64,000 bases of DNA. Source: Lichtheimia corymbifera B2541 (taxonomy: Eukaryota; Mucoromycota; Mucoromycetes; Mucorales; Lichtheimiaceae). Positions 44,281 to 56,145 of this stretch are shown here, one piece after another; within the stretch, counting starts at the first letter, position 1, and every line of letters begins with the position of its first letter. The position numbers and the translations under genes are program-made. The notes beneath the pieces are model-generated. The model was given only the letters and a program-made list of their open reading frames with translations. It made no database searches and was not told the DNA's origin. Where the stretch lies: assembly GCA_000697475.1 (NCBI GenBank), contig JNEU01001131.1:1-64000 (forward strand), written 5' to 3'.

Positions 44281-44852
44281 CTAATCCTCAGCAGCTGGGT
44301 GGTTGACCTTGGGATTGAAGAAGAGAGATTCCGTGCCCCAGAAAAAGTCGTGTGCACGCATATTCAAGTATGGATAATGAACCCACTCGTGTGGATGATG
44401 CTTCATATGTTCTTCATGTGCCATGGCAAGGTTGTAAGCGTTGATACCGGTTGCCAGCAAACTGAAAGAAACAAAAGGAAAAACAAACAAGGTGAGCTGA
44501 CGTCGACAAGTGGTTGTGTGTGTGTCTCATATACTACAATCAATAGCTCCTTCTCCTTTCCTTCCCTCCCCCATAAAAAAAGCGGTTCATTATCACTTAC
44601 GCAGGAATGCAGACAAAGAGACTAATCTTCTTCCATGTATCAGCAGCCTCTAAAGTGGATCATGGTGGGAAAATCGGTTACACGGTCAATGGGACTTTTT
44701 CTACTAGACACCTTATGATACATACTGCCAGCATGCTCTTTGACAGCATCACGTTCACGAGCAAACTTTGAGTTGAAAGTAGTATTGAAGCGCACACCAG
44801 GACGCTTTAGGGTGCGTGTTAGTTGGGTGTTGAAAAGTGCACGGGAAGCCAT
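44281..44852 (-). CDS. COX13: Cytochrome c oxidase subunit 6a (COX13), mitochondrial
   Basis: Single-span accessory subunit of respiratory complex IV in the inner mitochondrial membrane. Start at 44852: a basic presequence (MASRALFNTQLTRTLKRPGV), then FARERDAVKEHAG and, across two introns, KAADTWKKISLFVCIPALLA forming the start of the membrane helix (TGINAYNLAMAHEEHMKHHP). The conserved intermembrane tail is HEWVHYPYLNMRAHDFFWG, TESLFFNPKVNHPAAED. The TWKKIS and YPYLN/R-KDF-WG-like motifs are the family signature. Divergent from the EED-like gene. Confidence 0.94.
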
Positions 44853-45387
44853 AAGGGAAATAATAATGGAAAGAAAAAGAAAACGCACGCAGCTGGTGTG
44901 AACGGCTGCAGGAAATTTGTGGGCGTACAAGAAAGTCCGATGCCTCTTTGTACAAACATCCCCTTGCGTTAAAATCTTTCTATTGCATGATGCTATTATA
45001 GCAAGCCATCCATGTAAGCATAGTTTGAGGACTTGAACCATGCTTGAAAGTGAAGCATGATATATAAGAGGTGTCCTCCATTCTGGAGCAATGCCAGCTA
45101 TTCTCTAACGCTTTTCAGCAGAGAAACGACTTGAATGCTATTGTATCCAATGGCGTTGTAAAGGCATTCTTTATATAATAAAAGCCTATACTATCATTGT
45201 GGTAGTGGTCTATATGTCTTAATCTTCAAGTGGTAGGTGGTGGATGTTGATTCAATAAAGAGAGAGCGGCACGTGATGTGGGTGGTGAATCCGACGCCAA
45301 AAATTGGAACGCGTGCAACAAAAAAAGTCGCGGTGGGCGGTGAGTCTATTTCATTATCGCCTTTCTTCTTCCACATATCCACACAGC

Positions 45388-47099
45388 ATGGTCAGCGTAA
45401 AGAGACGTCTTTCTACCGACGAATCAGAAGGATCGAGTAACAACAAGGTCGCCAAAACCGATGAACTCTCACGAGAGCAACGTCAAGAGCGTGTATTTGT
45501 CAACATGCGACTTCGACGCATCATTAAGGAGAATCACGCCAGCACCATTCACCAACTTGCCTTTTTCTTCAACAATAAAAACTTCTCCGGTCCCGTGGGC
45601 ATCGACTTGCAAAAGACCTTTGACAAGCGAGGATCGGTTCAACGAGATCAAACTGACACGAGTAATGTGCTTGCTTCTGTGGGTGGTTGTCAGGTACGCA
45701 CATACACACAACCTATTTCATATGGAGGACAATGACACCAATGATCGATTTCTTTTCTTAAAAGATGAGCGTATATGACAATGAACATTGCGGCGACCAT
45801 TTGGATATCATGTCAAACTTTGACCTTTCTCTACAACAAGACGGCGAGGTGAAAAGGGTATGATGATGATGATCATGGATTCAATATTCGCTAGCGTTGA
45901 CACACCAATATCATCAGGAATTGCATACGTTCTGCTGGTTATATCGAGAAAACGACGCATGGCTAGCCACTGCAGGTACCGATAGCCAAATCCATATTGT
46001 CAGCTTGGCCCTATCACAAGAGATGGCAATTCTTGAAGGACATGCTAGTAAGTCGATGAGATCAATCGGATGGCCTTTTATACTCAATACAAATTGTAGA
46101 AACCATTCATGATCTCCAGCCCCATCCACAACGGGATAATTATATCTTGTCGACATCCAAAGATGGTACTATGCGTTTATGGGACGTGGATAAGAAGAAA
46201 TGCCTTGCTATCTTTGAAGCGGATGCCACAGTAACGGTAAGCAATGACTCAATACATCCGTGGTATGGCCATATCATTGATATGCATTTTCTAGTGCTTC
46301 TCTCCTTCTGGAAACACATTTATCTCGGGAACATCGCGTGGTGAGCTTCGCCAGTGGACTATTCCTGATGACTTGGACGAGCATGATGAGCCTATCCGCA
46401 TTCAAAAGAAACAATCAAAACTGTACAAAAAGTTTCACGGTGACAACTATATCGGTACGTGTAAGAAAAATAATGGTAATGGGGACCTCAAGAACTAAAC
46501 GCAGTTTCATGCTTAGATTGCATTCGCTATGCAAATGGTCATGTCATTTCAAAATCAAGCAATGGTCGTATTGAGATATGGGAAGCGGATACAGAAAAGG
46601 TTAGCTTGGATAGAGAGAGCGTTTGCAAAGATTGAATGCTAAAGGACATTTTATGGTGTAGCATATTCGATCCATTAGGATACGAACCGGCGAGTGCTGT
46701 TCACGATTTGATGTGAGGTAAAAGGAAGGATGGAGGCAAAGTACTTGGGATGCAAGGGTCTAACGAAACTTTTTTCTTGCATGAAGCTTGGACGAGAACT
46801 ATCTTTGCGTTGGAAATAGCTCAGGATCTGTATTTGTGTATAACCTTCACACCGGCAAGTTAATCACTGAATTATCACATCGACGTTCCAACAAGGCGGT
46901 GCGATGCTGCACGTTCACACGTGATTGCCGGTAAGCATGACAACAGGTGGTGTCCATGGGATTAGCATCCATTAACAATCATCCACTGTTTAGTCAAATT
47001 CTAGTTGGAGGTGAAGAAGGCTTCATGCTGCGGTACGATTATATCGATGATGCCACGTTGGAAGAATGGGCAAACTGGAGAAAGCCAGAGAACTCTTAA
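45388..47099 (+). CDS. EED/ESC-like WD40 protein (candidate Polycomb PRC2 subunit)
   Basis: A roughly 400-residue WD40 protein from about ten exons, starting MVSVKRRLSTDESEGSSNNK and ending WANWRKPENS (TAA 47097-47099). Blocks in order resemble animal EED: IIKENHASTIHQLAFFFNN (EED: V-EDH-QPLFGVQFNW), VLASVGGCQ-MSVYD, CWLYRENDAWLATAGTDSQI, KTIHDLQPHP, then YILSTSKDGTMRLWDVDKK with CLAIFEAD (EED: LLSVSKDHALRLWNIQT, LVAIFGG), DNYIDCIRYANGHVISKSS (EED: NYVDCVRWLGDLILSKSC), and RCCTFTRDCRQILVGG. The match at the DCVRW--LILSKS block is what favours EED over other WD40 families such as LRWD1. By hand alignment only one of four cage aromatics is kept (see findings). No EZH2 or SUZ12 partner is in the window. 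Gene model: all introns GT-AG and in phase. Confidence 0.65.
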
Positions 47100-47104
47100 T
47101 GCAG

Positions 47105-49220
47105 CTCGATGCTATATTTTCTGGGAAAAATAAAGACGTCCTAAATCTACGTTTCACTGTGTGCCACGTTGCGTATGAGTACAGATGTCTGTGCTTGCTG
47201 CTCTGCAAAAGAGATTCCATGACCCCCTAATTAATGCTCTTCATCCGTGATCCTGAGATCGTTGCTACATCTCATCTTGGCAACTCCTCCCATAACAACT
47301 TTTTTCTTCAATCCAGAAGCCGGCTTAGATCCATAAATGTAATCGACTTGATTGTATGTAGCCACCCACGATAGGTAGTAGTTGACACCTTCACATTTGA
47401 AAACCACCAATAAATGTGCGATGACAACCAGAATAACGAATCATTACGATACGTTGACACCATCATCACTTGATCTTTGGATACAGCGCATCAATATTAG
47501 ATCAACGGCTGATCCTCGTGGTTTATTTAAAAAAGAAATATGTAGCTATCCTCAATAAAAGATCCCTGATGCAGCAGCTCTCTTTCTCAATATGATGTTA
47601 TCCTCCAACTAGTAGACCACCATCCATTTCCACAATGTCGGGTAGCGCGCGAAGAAATCATAACCACATATGCATAACCCCCAAGTGTTGTGGTTGATGG
47701 ATCCATAGGTTCGGTTCACACCGCCAATGCTTTGATAGAGTGGTGGTACGCCAAGTTACCACGTAGGTGTAACCATGATTGCATCGTGGTGCGTTTGGTG
47801 GACCATCACACGGATCGACAAGTTTGATTTGGCAAATAAGAAAAAAAAGAGTTGTCGAAATCAAGATTCCCAGTGCGGGCTGCACAAGAGCGTGGTGACA
47901 CGACATAAGCTCTAGTATCAAGATCGCTTTTTTTTTTTACTAACGTAAACAACAGCAGCAGCTTTGCATGTCGCACGTTTTGGTTGGGCTTGGCTCATCA
48001 TCATCATCATCCGCTAAAAAGAGGGCATGTATCCTTGCACAACAAGCACCATACCATTATGACCCTATCTCCAATACTAGAACGTGCTGCATTTAAAGGG
48101 TGATACCATACCACATGCTGTTGTGATACCACTGGGTGATAGCATAGAGAGAGAGAGAGAACCAGAACGGGGGATATATGGAAATCCTTGCCCATCGGAA
48201 ACAACACGTTTTCTGATGTGTGTCATCCTCCTGGATCAATTACGCACACATATATAATACTAACCAGCCTTTTCCCCTAGAGCGTTCGACCATCATGATG
48301 AGTGTTGCTGCCGTTGCCATGGTATCAGATGAAGCCATGCTACATTTAAAGGGGGGGTCACGGGCTTGAAAGAGATCACGCTACTACCCGTGTATGGGAC
48401 AGCACGTATATATATTTATGTGATGGTAATACACCTACAACATATACGTACAATTGTTTGTGTTGGTCAATGTTCCCATTGTTTTCATTGCTTACTTGTG
48501 CAACAATGATGGCACAAACACCTTGTCTCACCACAACTCTCTATTCTGGGTTTGACATTCCTCGATGGATCCCAGTCTTCGTTATTCTGAGCGTAGTTGG
48601 GGGAGACCTGCTACGTGAAATGGTCCCATCCAATAAACAAATAGGGTCAAGATGCTGCAGCTGCTCTATATGTGTATCCATGCCAACTGCAGAATTGGCT
48701 GTAATACCTTCAAAAATGTCACTCAAAAGTCAAACTGCCCCCTTGCACATCACACAATAGGAATGCATACTCTTTGTCTCACCCACGTGTACAGATGGCA
48801 TTTAAGCGAAAAGCAGGGTCGGGATGATGAGAGAGGGGTTGGGGCAAAAAAAAAGGACCAAAAGCAAAATAACGTCATTGTGCAGGCAACTTTATTGCAC
48901 ATTACAATGTATATCAAGATGAGACAAAAGAACAAAGGCATATCCATATTACGCAATTTACAGCTGTAAATGTGTCATAGTGATGATGTATGTGAAGTTT
49001 TCAATGGGCTATTGCTTTTTCGTTTTTCCTTCCCATAACATAAAAACAGTGGTGTGTGGTGAATGTGTGAGAATAAAAAGGCATGGCGTTGGCGAATAGG
49101 GGCATACAAGTGGTGACATACTACAATATCCTATTGGCAAGTGGGTGCGCATTTACATGTGTGTATACAAAAGAGAAAGAGAGAGAGTGGATTGAGGGGT
49201 ATCAAAGTTTCTGTATATGT
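47105..49220. other. About 2.1 kb with one weak candidate gene
   Basis: No splice-supported gene. The minus frame at 47658-47921 is listed separately. Simple tracts include (GA)n at 48149-48162 and G- or T-runs. A TATA-like tatatatatt lies at 48408-48418. Confidence 0.4.
47658..47921 (-). CDS. Possible small secreted or membrane protein (up to 87 aa)
   Basis: The frame holds MSCHHALVQPALGILISTTL then FFLICQIKLVDPCDGPPNA, so a hydrophobic segment is followed by a Pro/Cys-containing region (PRCNHGYTYVVTWR, then WRCEPNLW). A signal-anchor or signal peptide with four cysteines after it is the pattern of small secreted fungal proteins. There is no second exon, homology or promoter evidence, and the length is within chance range. 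Confidence 0.25.
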   Translation of the reverse strand: MILELMSCHHALVQPALGILISTTLFFLICQIKLVDPCDGPPNAPRCNHGYTYVVTWRTTTLSKHWRCEPNLWIHQPQHLGVMHMWL

Positions 49221-49226
49221 GGTTTG

Positions 49227-49745
49227 TTAGCTTGAAGATGACCTGTGTGCAGTACTTGGAGTAGCAGGAATGCAAAAGAACCAACGCAGCTTTGACTTCA
49301 TTACTTTGAGATAAAAAGAAAGACGTCGACGTGCTGTTGAGCGTGTTGAGGATGATGATGATGACGATGACGATGATCCATTACTGCGATATTCGGTTAG
49401 TGGTGACGCGATAGGATTCATTTGCTGCCGTTGTTGATGTTGTTGTTGTTGCCGAGCTGCATCGTCTGTCGTCGTGTCGGTGGAAGATGAGGTGTCAGTA
49501 TGGTGCTGTTGTCTTCTGCTGCTATCATCGCAATCGCAGTCCACAGATGATAAAGGCGTGTTAGTATCTGCTGTAGTGATGTTGTTGGATGATGATTGAG
49601 GAGGAGGTGCTGGTTCTGGTCGTGGTGGTCGTGGATTGTTTGGTCTTGGTTTCTTCAATTCATGATGCAGTGGTTTTGGAGGCGATACCCCCACACTATC
49701 ATGATCATCCTGAATCGCCTCTAGCATCGTTCGTCTCTTTTGCAT
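49227..49745 (-). CDS. Low-complexity protein of unknown function (172 aa)
   Basis: A single-exon frame from MQKRRTMLEAIQDDHDSVGV to a stop at 49227-49229. Composition: Pro-rich (PRPNNPRPPRPEPAPPPQ), then Ser/Thr/Asp-rich, a Gln run, a run of about ten Ser, and a basic C-terminal segment (TARRRLSFYLKVMKSKLRWF) ending CIPATP-STAHRSSSS. A basic, aromatic tail after a disordered region suggests membrane or protein docking, but nothing more. The start is followed upstream by a TATA-containing region (tatatatatgag near 49880). A frame of this length in low-complexity DNA could arise by chance. Confidence 0.4.
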   Translation of the reverse strand: MQKRRTMLEAIQDDHDSVGVSPPKPLHHELKKPRPNNPRPPRPEPAPPPQSSSNNITTADTNTPLSSVDCDCDDSSRRQQHHTDTSSSTDTTTDDAARQQQQHQQRQQMNPIASPLTEYRSNGSSSSSSSSSSTRSTARRRLSFYLKVMKSKLRWFFCIPATPSTAHRSSSS

Positions 49746-49749
49746 AGAT

Positions 49750-50905
49750 AAAGGACGACCGGTGTGTCACGAAAAGGAAAAGATCGACACCACTACAATG
49801 CACGCACCGTGCGTTCAATAGGATGATGGGGAAGAAGCAATTATGGTAAAAATTCTTGACGATCATTCATGCTCAGGCTATATATATGAGAGAAACCTGG
49901 AGGAGCAACTCGACAACAAGGATTCCCATTTCAGAACACATGTATCACTACGTATGCTGAGTGTGTTGCGATGCGTGTGTATATGTGTATCTCAAAGTGT
50001 GATCGCAACATGAAAATGAAAGTAGACAAGGTTCAAGGGGCGGTTCAAGCTGTAAGATGTTTCTGCTTTCGACAATTGATGCGCGTGTCCATTGCGCGTA
50101 CTCTCGCCGCTTGGTACTGTGTGGCATGTCGACATTTATCCATCAGCTAAAAATGGCAGTGTGCAGCGTCATGGCCCGAGTGGAGTCGTATATTAAAAGT
50201 GACATTCTCTAATGTGCACTAGCACCCCTAGCTCTTTTTTTTTCTTTCCCCCCTCCCCTATCTTTGACACATGCGCACATTAGTAAAATAGTAGCAAGAA
50301 AAAGAAAGTGAAAAGGAGTCTTTGGCCGAAAACCATGTCTATGATGGGATCTCTCTCTCTCCTTAGCTAACCAACAAAAAAATCAACATTAGCTCTCCTT
50401 TCCTATTTTCGAATATGTATACCGTTAGCTTGGCTATGCCATGTTGTTGGATAGATGTTATGCTGCGCATCTTTTTGCTCGGCATGATTTTGTGTAAGCA
50501 ACTTTTTTTCCCTCCCCCTCTGGTCCAACAACCAAATCCATCCAAATAAGGTGTATATCCGAAGATAAGTGGATGCAGGGACCATGCACACAAATTCCAA
50601 GAATCCATAGGGATGGTGCAAAAAAGTGTTCGGCGTACGGTATTCACCCCACCTCCTCCCTTTTGATATCCACAACCTAACAGGACCCCTCTCCCTGCTA
50701 CTGCTGTTTTTCGCTTGCAGTTTGAGAATATTCGTTTCGCTCTTTCTTTTTCCTTTGTTGGCCATTAATGGTTGGTAACCGATTGTTTGTAAGTACCATT
50801 TATGACATGCCACGCGTTAAGGGCTGCAATCAAAACATCTAAGAATCCAGATCATTAACGCTTTATTTACTCAAGTTACGGTAAATGGCTCCCCTTTTAA
50901 CCGCT
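49750..50905. other. No supported gene between the low-complexity ORF and the sulfate transporter
   Basis: Only unsupported frames (for example minus 50403-50813, no motifs and no splice-linked partners). A T-rich tract lies near 50231. Confidence 0.45.
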
Positions 50906-50909
50906 ACTG

Positions 50910-53900
50910 CTATTGTACAAAGATGCCACGTTTTGCCATATCCTTCTCAACCACCTCGATCGCATGAGAAACTTTTTGGAAGAAATGATCTTGACCCACC
51001 AAGTCGAGTAAGCCTGACTTTTCAAACATAGCCATCGGGCGTTCGCGTAATCGGACAAAGTACACCATCACGTTTCGCGCGTGGTACGACTCCACAATCT
51101 CGTACAAGATTTGGACAGCACTATTGAAACGGGTGTGACGAAAAAGGAACATGTTACCATGTGCACTACTCTCATTGTCCAATCCATACCAGTTACCCAG
51201 ATCTTTTTGTCTCACACACATCCACGCACACACACACACACAAACACTCAACGCCCCTGGGGTGGTGCGTAGCACATTTTTGTGGTCTCTTTGACTCATC
51301 ATGTACTGTACCTTGCATCAATGTCGGGCATATGATCTGCGTCGAATATGGTATATGACATGCTGTTCATGCGAGGTGTCTCCGATGGGTGGGTGTCCAT
51401 ATCACCGTAGTATTCCAAACGCCGTAATCGATCCTTGAGCTGGCCTATATCGGAAATAACCAAACATCAGTGCCAAAACAATCATCCACTCCTCATGCAT
51501 TGTGCACCCAACAAAGCAAACGAATAATAACCATCCCCCACCGGTGTTTGTTTTACCTGTATTGGCAAAAAATAGGGGTTCCTCAACACGAACAATGAGG
51601 ACATCTTCCAAATGCTCCACCTCATCTGGATCTTCATGGATAGCTCGAAATTTGTTGTGGGTTCCCTTGACTCGCCCCTACATGGATATATGACATGCAT
51701 GAGCGATTATAAGCTTATTTAGTGTGGGGTACATTGCAGGGGGTTGTTGATGTTGCTGAGTCAGGAGATGGGGGATTTGGGATATACCCTGATGGATATT
51801 GGAAATGGGGGTTTGCATATACATTACCATGATGGAGATACGGGGATAGCTGGATTGCTTGATGGTTAGGAGAAGCGATAGCGTGATGGCAACAAGAGTA
51901 CCAAACTCCAGTGAAATGATAACCGTGCCAAAGAAAGTGACAAGCAGTAACGTCAAATCTCGCCATGCATGCACCTTAAAGATAAAGTGCAAATCCTCAG
52001 GAAGCTCTCCCAAAAGCGACAGCACGGCAACAAAAATGATGGATGATAGCACGGCCTTGGGCAAGTAGTAAAAGTAGGGTAGCAAGAAAAAGATAGCAAT
52101 CAAAGCAAGGACACCGGTAATCAATCCAGCCATTTGAGTGCGTGCACCAGCACGGTCGTTGATCTTACTACGTGCGACCTGCATAAAAAACACACACGTT
52201 TAGTGGTGGCGCTTAATGCACATATCCTTTATCACACCCATGCATTTGATTTTCTCGCTCTCTTGTTTTCGCTTCTGTTTCTCTCTCTCTTTCAATATAC
52301 CTGAATTGCCCTCTTTTTCTTTTTTTCTCCTCTCCTCCTTGCTGTTCACCCTTGCATTTCCCCCTTTCAATAAAGGTATGTGAGATCGTGCATGCCATAT
52401 ACACTTGCTTCACTCCAAGTTGATCCTACAATAGGGCCTTTTTCTCTTTTCCTCCTTATTCCACACATATCCCCAACCTTATTTGACAATATCCCTTTCC
52501 GAAAATCCCCCTCGTCCTCCATCACCGGATATCAATGCAAAAGTGACTTACGCTTCCAAATGCGGGTATACCCTGGAACAGACCGCCAACAATATTGGCC
52601 ACACCTAGAGCAACGAGTTCTCGATTGGCGCTCACCGTGTAATTGTGTCGACTCGAATAGGTCTTTGCAATCACTACCGACTCGACGAATCCAATCACTG
52701 AAATCATAGCCGAAGTAACAAGCATATCCTTGAGATGATCGCGATCCGGCAGTGCTGGTATCGAGGGCATTGGGACACCTCTGCTATCAATCTTGCCAAG
52801 AATAGCCAAACCCTTTTCATCCCAATCACATGACCATGTCAACACGGTTGATATGACGACTACCAGCAAGACTTCAGGGAACAATGCCGCCTTTACAAAC
52901 TTTGATTTCAACACGCGGGTGACCAAGAGAAAGGCGACCGAGATAATGGATACCCATGTTGTCAATGCATGCGAGTTTGTAATGTAGCCCCATAAAAAGA
53001 CGAGGCGATCAAGCGTTGAGGATGCTTCTGTGACGCCGTGTTCTTCGCTCAATTCCACTAGACCGAGTAAGATGATGCTTTGTTGGACCAACACCACAAC
53101 AGCGACACCAGTGATAAAGCCTCGGAGTAAAGCACGGCTCATAAGACTGTCCAAAAATCCAAGTCGCACAATGCCTAGCAGAAATGTGAAAATGCCGACA
53201 AACAGCGTCATCAAACAGGCCCAAGCCAATGGATCCACTTGAACGCCATGTTGTTGCTGCTGAGCAATGGTTGATCCAACAAGTAACGACAGGGTAGCTT
53301 CAGGACCCACACTAATTTGCCTATGTGTGTGCGTGTGTACAATCATCATGTGAGTCGTCGTTGTCGCCAAACAATCGGAGTCAATGTTTGTGTGTATGTA
53401 TGTGTATTCTAATTTTTACCTCGACATGCCAAAGACTGCATAAGTGATGGCGGGGAATGCAATAGCATAAAGACCATGAATAGCATCGAGTTTGCAAAGC
53501 GCTGTGGCATAAGAGAGACCTTGAGGCACCAAAAGACATGCGAGTGTGAGACCTGCAATAAGATCTCCTAGCAGCAGGCGGTGATTGTAATGTGGCAGCC
53601 ATGTCAAGATAGGAAGATAGTACCGAGCCCGAATTTTAAAAATGCCCCATCGGTCTTTGGGTGAGTGGTCGAGTCGAATTTGTGCCGATGGAACTGAGAT
53701 CTATATTAGTAAAATATATAAAGAGTATAGTGGATGTGTATATTTACTTGGAGAGGATGTCATGTAACGAGGAAATGGTTCTTGTTCTGGCAAAAGTAAG
53801 GAGCGTGTTTCATCTTGAGATCCGGTGGCAGTGACATTCCGTGGTCTAGGCCGTAGCCCACTACCAGTAATAACGCCTGAACGGGTTCCTTGACTATTTT

Positions 53901-54088
53901 CATCGTCGCTGCTGCTGCTCTGGTGACCATCATCGCTTTGATCCATGTAGATCTCGATCGACTGGACACCTGGATAATGATGATAATGATGATAAGGGTT
54001 GGTAAAAAGTGTGAGAGGATTCCTTTTGGGATATGCAGCACTTACTATCGTTGTGGGGTATAACACCTTGATGTTGTTGTGTTGCCAT
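50910..54088 (-). CDS. SulP-family sulfate permease with STAS domain
   Basis: Plasma-membrane anion transporter of the SLC26/SulP type, probably sulfate:proton symport. Start at 54088 (MATQQHQGVIPHNDS), then an exon with a phospho-rich cytosolic N-terminus (DDGHQSSSSDDENSQGTRSG). The transport domain has GDLIAGLTLACLLVPQGLSY (the SulP consensus), GLYAIAFPAITYAVFGMSR, QISVGPEATLSLLVGS, LMSRALLRGFITGVAVVV, SVIGFVESVVIAKTYSSRH, NRELVALGVANIVGGLFQG, and VARSKINDRAGARTQMAGLI. The STAS domain reads HLEDVLIVRVEEPLFFANT, later FDADHMPDID and VQILYEIVESYHARNVMVYF. It stops at 50910-50912. Introns of usual size lie between blocks. The final exons around 51280-51460 are the least certain. Divergent from the F-box gene, with starts 384 bp apart. 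Confidence 0.9.
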
Positions 54089-54472
54089 GCAAGGAGGAAA
54101 AGGATATGTAGATCACAATAGAAAGGGGGAATGTTTTTGAGGAGGAGAAGAATAGTAAGGAAGAAAGGGAAAGTAAAAGTGGGAATTGTAACTTTATATG
54201 GATGGTGGTAGATGGTTTTGTGTGTGAGCGGGTCATCAAAGGTGGGAAAAGCGAGACCATTCATTCCATCGTCGGTGTGTGTGAGAGAGTACTATTATGT
54301 GCATAATCTTGATTAGTAGACCCATCATTTTTTTCACAATGTCCCTCCACTATCACCCTTGTACCATTGGCTTTTGTCGTCGTCCCCTGTTGTTGGTCAA
54401 CAGCATGCTATTACCCCCAACAATAAGAACTTGTTTCTTTATTCCCTTTTCATTGTTCTGTACTTACTTGTG

Positions 54473-56115
54473 ATGGATCTCTGTGTATCCGACAGCATCT
54501 CTCCACCTGCAACACCTCCTTCCGATACCATTGGGTCTTTTCAGCAATATGGCCGTCCTCATCCACTTCCTCCTCCTCCTCCTCGAAAAGATATGCCTTG
54601 TCTACAATACATTGCATCAGTCAAAGGCAGTTTTATGCAGTTAAACACCCAACAACAGCAACTCTTACTCTCGGAACTCGTGCCGTGTTGCAATAACCAG
54701 CAATTGTCCTTCCTTCATTCCCTCATTGTCCCTCGTCTCAAGGTGGATTTTATACGCCAATTGCCGATCGAGCTTGCATTGCATGTGCTGTCGTTTATCG
54801 ATGACGATCCTTATACCCTGGCACAAGCTGCTTGCGTGTCGTCATGTTGGAATGCTGTACTAAAAGACGAGTCGGTGTGGAAGTCAATGTGTCACAAACA
54901 TTTGATGAAGAGACGGCGACCCCTGTTGCATGGCGACGAGGACGAGATGATGATGACAATGTCGTATCATGCGTATTATCAGCATATGCATTTAGTGGAG
55001 AAAGCGTGGCGTCATGGAGGGTCCGTGCGCACATGCACCAATTCAATACGATCAGCACTGGTGACGAGCCTTCAAATCGATGATCCCTTTATTGTCGTTG
55101 GGTGCGATAATCACAACATTGAAGTGTTTGACAGCAATACCGGTGATTCCCTTTATACACTCTCAGGTCATCAAGGAGGCGTCTGGGCTTTACAATTTGT
55201 CAAAAAGAATGACCATGAAACGATCCTTGTATCGGGTGGATGCGATAGGTAACTTTTTTGCTTTGTTGCTAGTAGGCTGCATCGTAAACTGATTTGGTGT
55301 ACTATATACAAAGGATACTTCGTGTATGGGAGCTCAACACTGGTACCGAACAATACAGGCTGACTGGACATACATCGACCATTCGCTGCGTCAAGATATG
55401 TGTGGATGATCCACGAATAGCTGTCACTGGATCTCGTGATGCAACATTGAGGATTTGGGATGTGGAGCAAGGTCAAGTGCGGCATGTATGCTGGGGTCAT
55501 CAAGCAAGCGTACGATGTATCGATATCCATGACCATCGTGTTGTATCAGGCTCTTACGATCATACTGCACGGCTTTGGGATATCAACACTGGTGAATGCA
55601 TACATACCTTCGTCGGTCATCGATCGCAAATCTACACGATCCTTTTTGATGGCACACGTATTATTACCGGCTCCCTCGATTCTCATATCCGTGTTTGGTC
55701 AGCAGATACCGGTTGTTGCCTGGCAACATTGCAGGGTCATACATCTCTTGTTGGTCACTTGCAATTATTACCTTCCGATCCATCGATCCTTGTGAGTGGT
55801 GGCTCTGATGGGTGCTTGCGTATCTGGGATCTCGATCATTATGAATGCAAGAATCGGATATCAGCACACGATAACTCGGTTACGTGCATGCAGTTCGACG
55901 ATAGACATATCCTCAGTGGTGGCAGTGATGGCTGTGTAAAGTTGTGGGATCTTGAAACGGGTGCTCTTATTCGAACATTTACCGATCCAGCGCGCACTGT
56001 TTGGAAATTACAGTTCAAGGATACCAAGGCTGTGGTCATTTTGCAGAGACCTTCTTCATCGGATCAACCAGCAACAACCATTGAATTGCATCACTTTGAT
56101 CAGGATAGAATATAA
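54473..56115 (+). CDS. F-box/WD40 substrate adaptor (CDC4/Fbw7-like)
   Basis: Adaptor of an SCF ubiquitin ligase. Exons 54473-55248 and 55314-56115 give 525 residues. The F-box starts near residue 90: FIRQLPIELALHVLSFIDDD, then LAQAACVSSCWNAVLKDESV, then WKSMCHKHLM. Seven or eight WD repeats follow: LYTLSGHQGGVWALQF, RVWELNTGTEQYRLTGH, VTGSRDATLRIWDVEQG, VVSGSYDHTARLWDINTG, IITGSLDSHIRVWSADTG, LVSGGSDGCLRIWDLDHY and LSGGSDGCVKLWDLETG. Repeat order and spacing are those of Cdc4/Fbw7/Sel10 (and Met30). The ATG at 54473 is preferred over the in-frame one at 54359 because the extra 38 residues are translated TC-rich leader. It ends FDQDRI. Confidence 0.9.
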
Positions 56116-56145
56116 TAGCTGTATTATGTATGGAACTTTTGTAAA

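Noticed and set aside
50403..50813. 136-codon minus-strand ORF downstream of the sulfate transporter
   Set aside because: No family features, and it overlaps another equally unsupported frame.
53701..54264. 187-codon ORF as the N-terminus of the sulfate transporter
   Set aside because: It reads through an intron and leader; the spliced start at 54088 gives a sensible N-terminus in phase.
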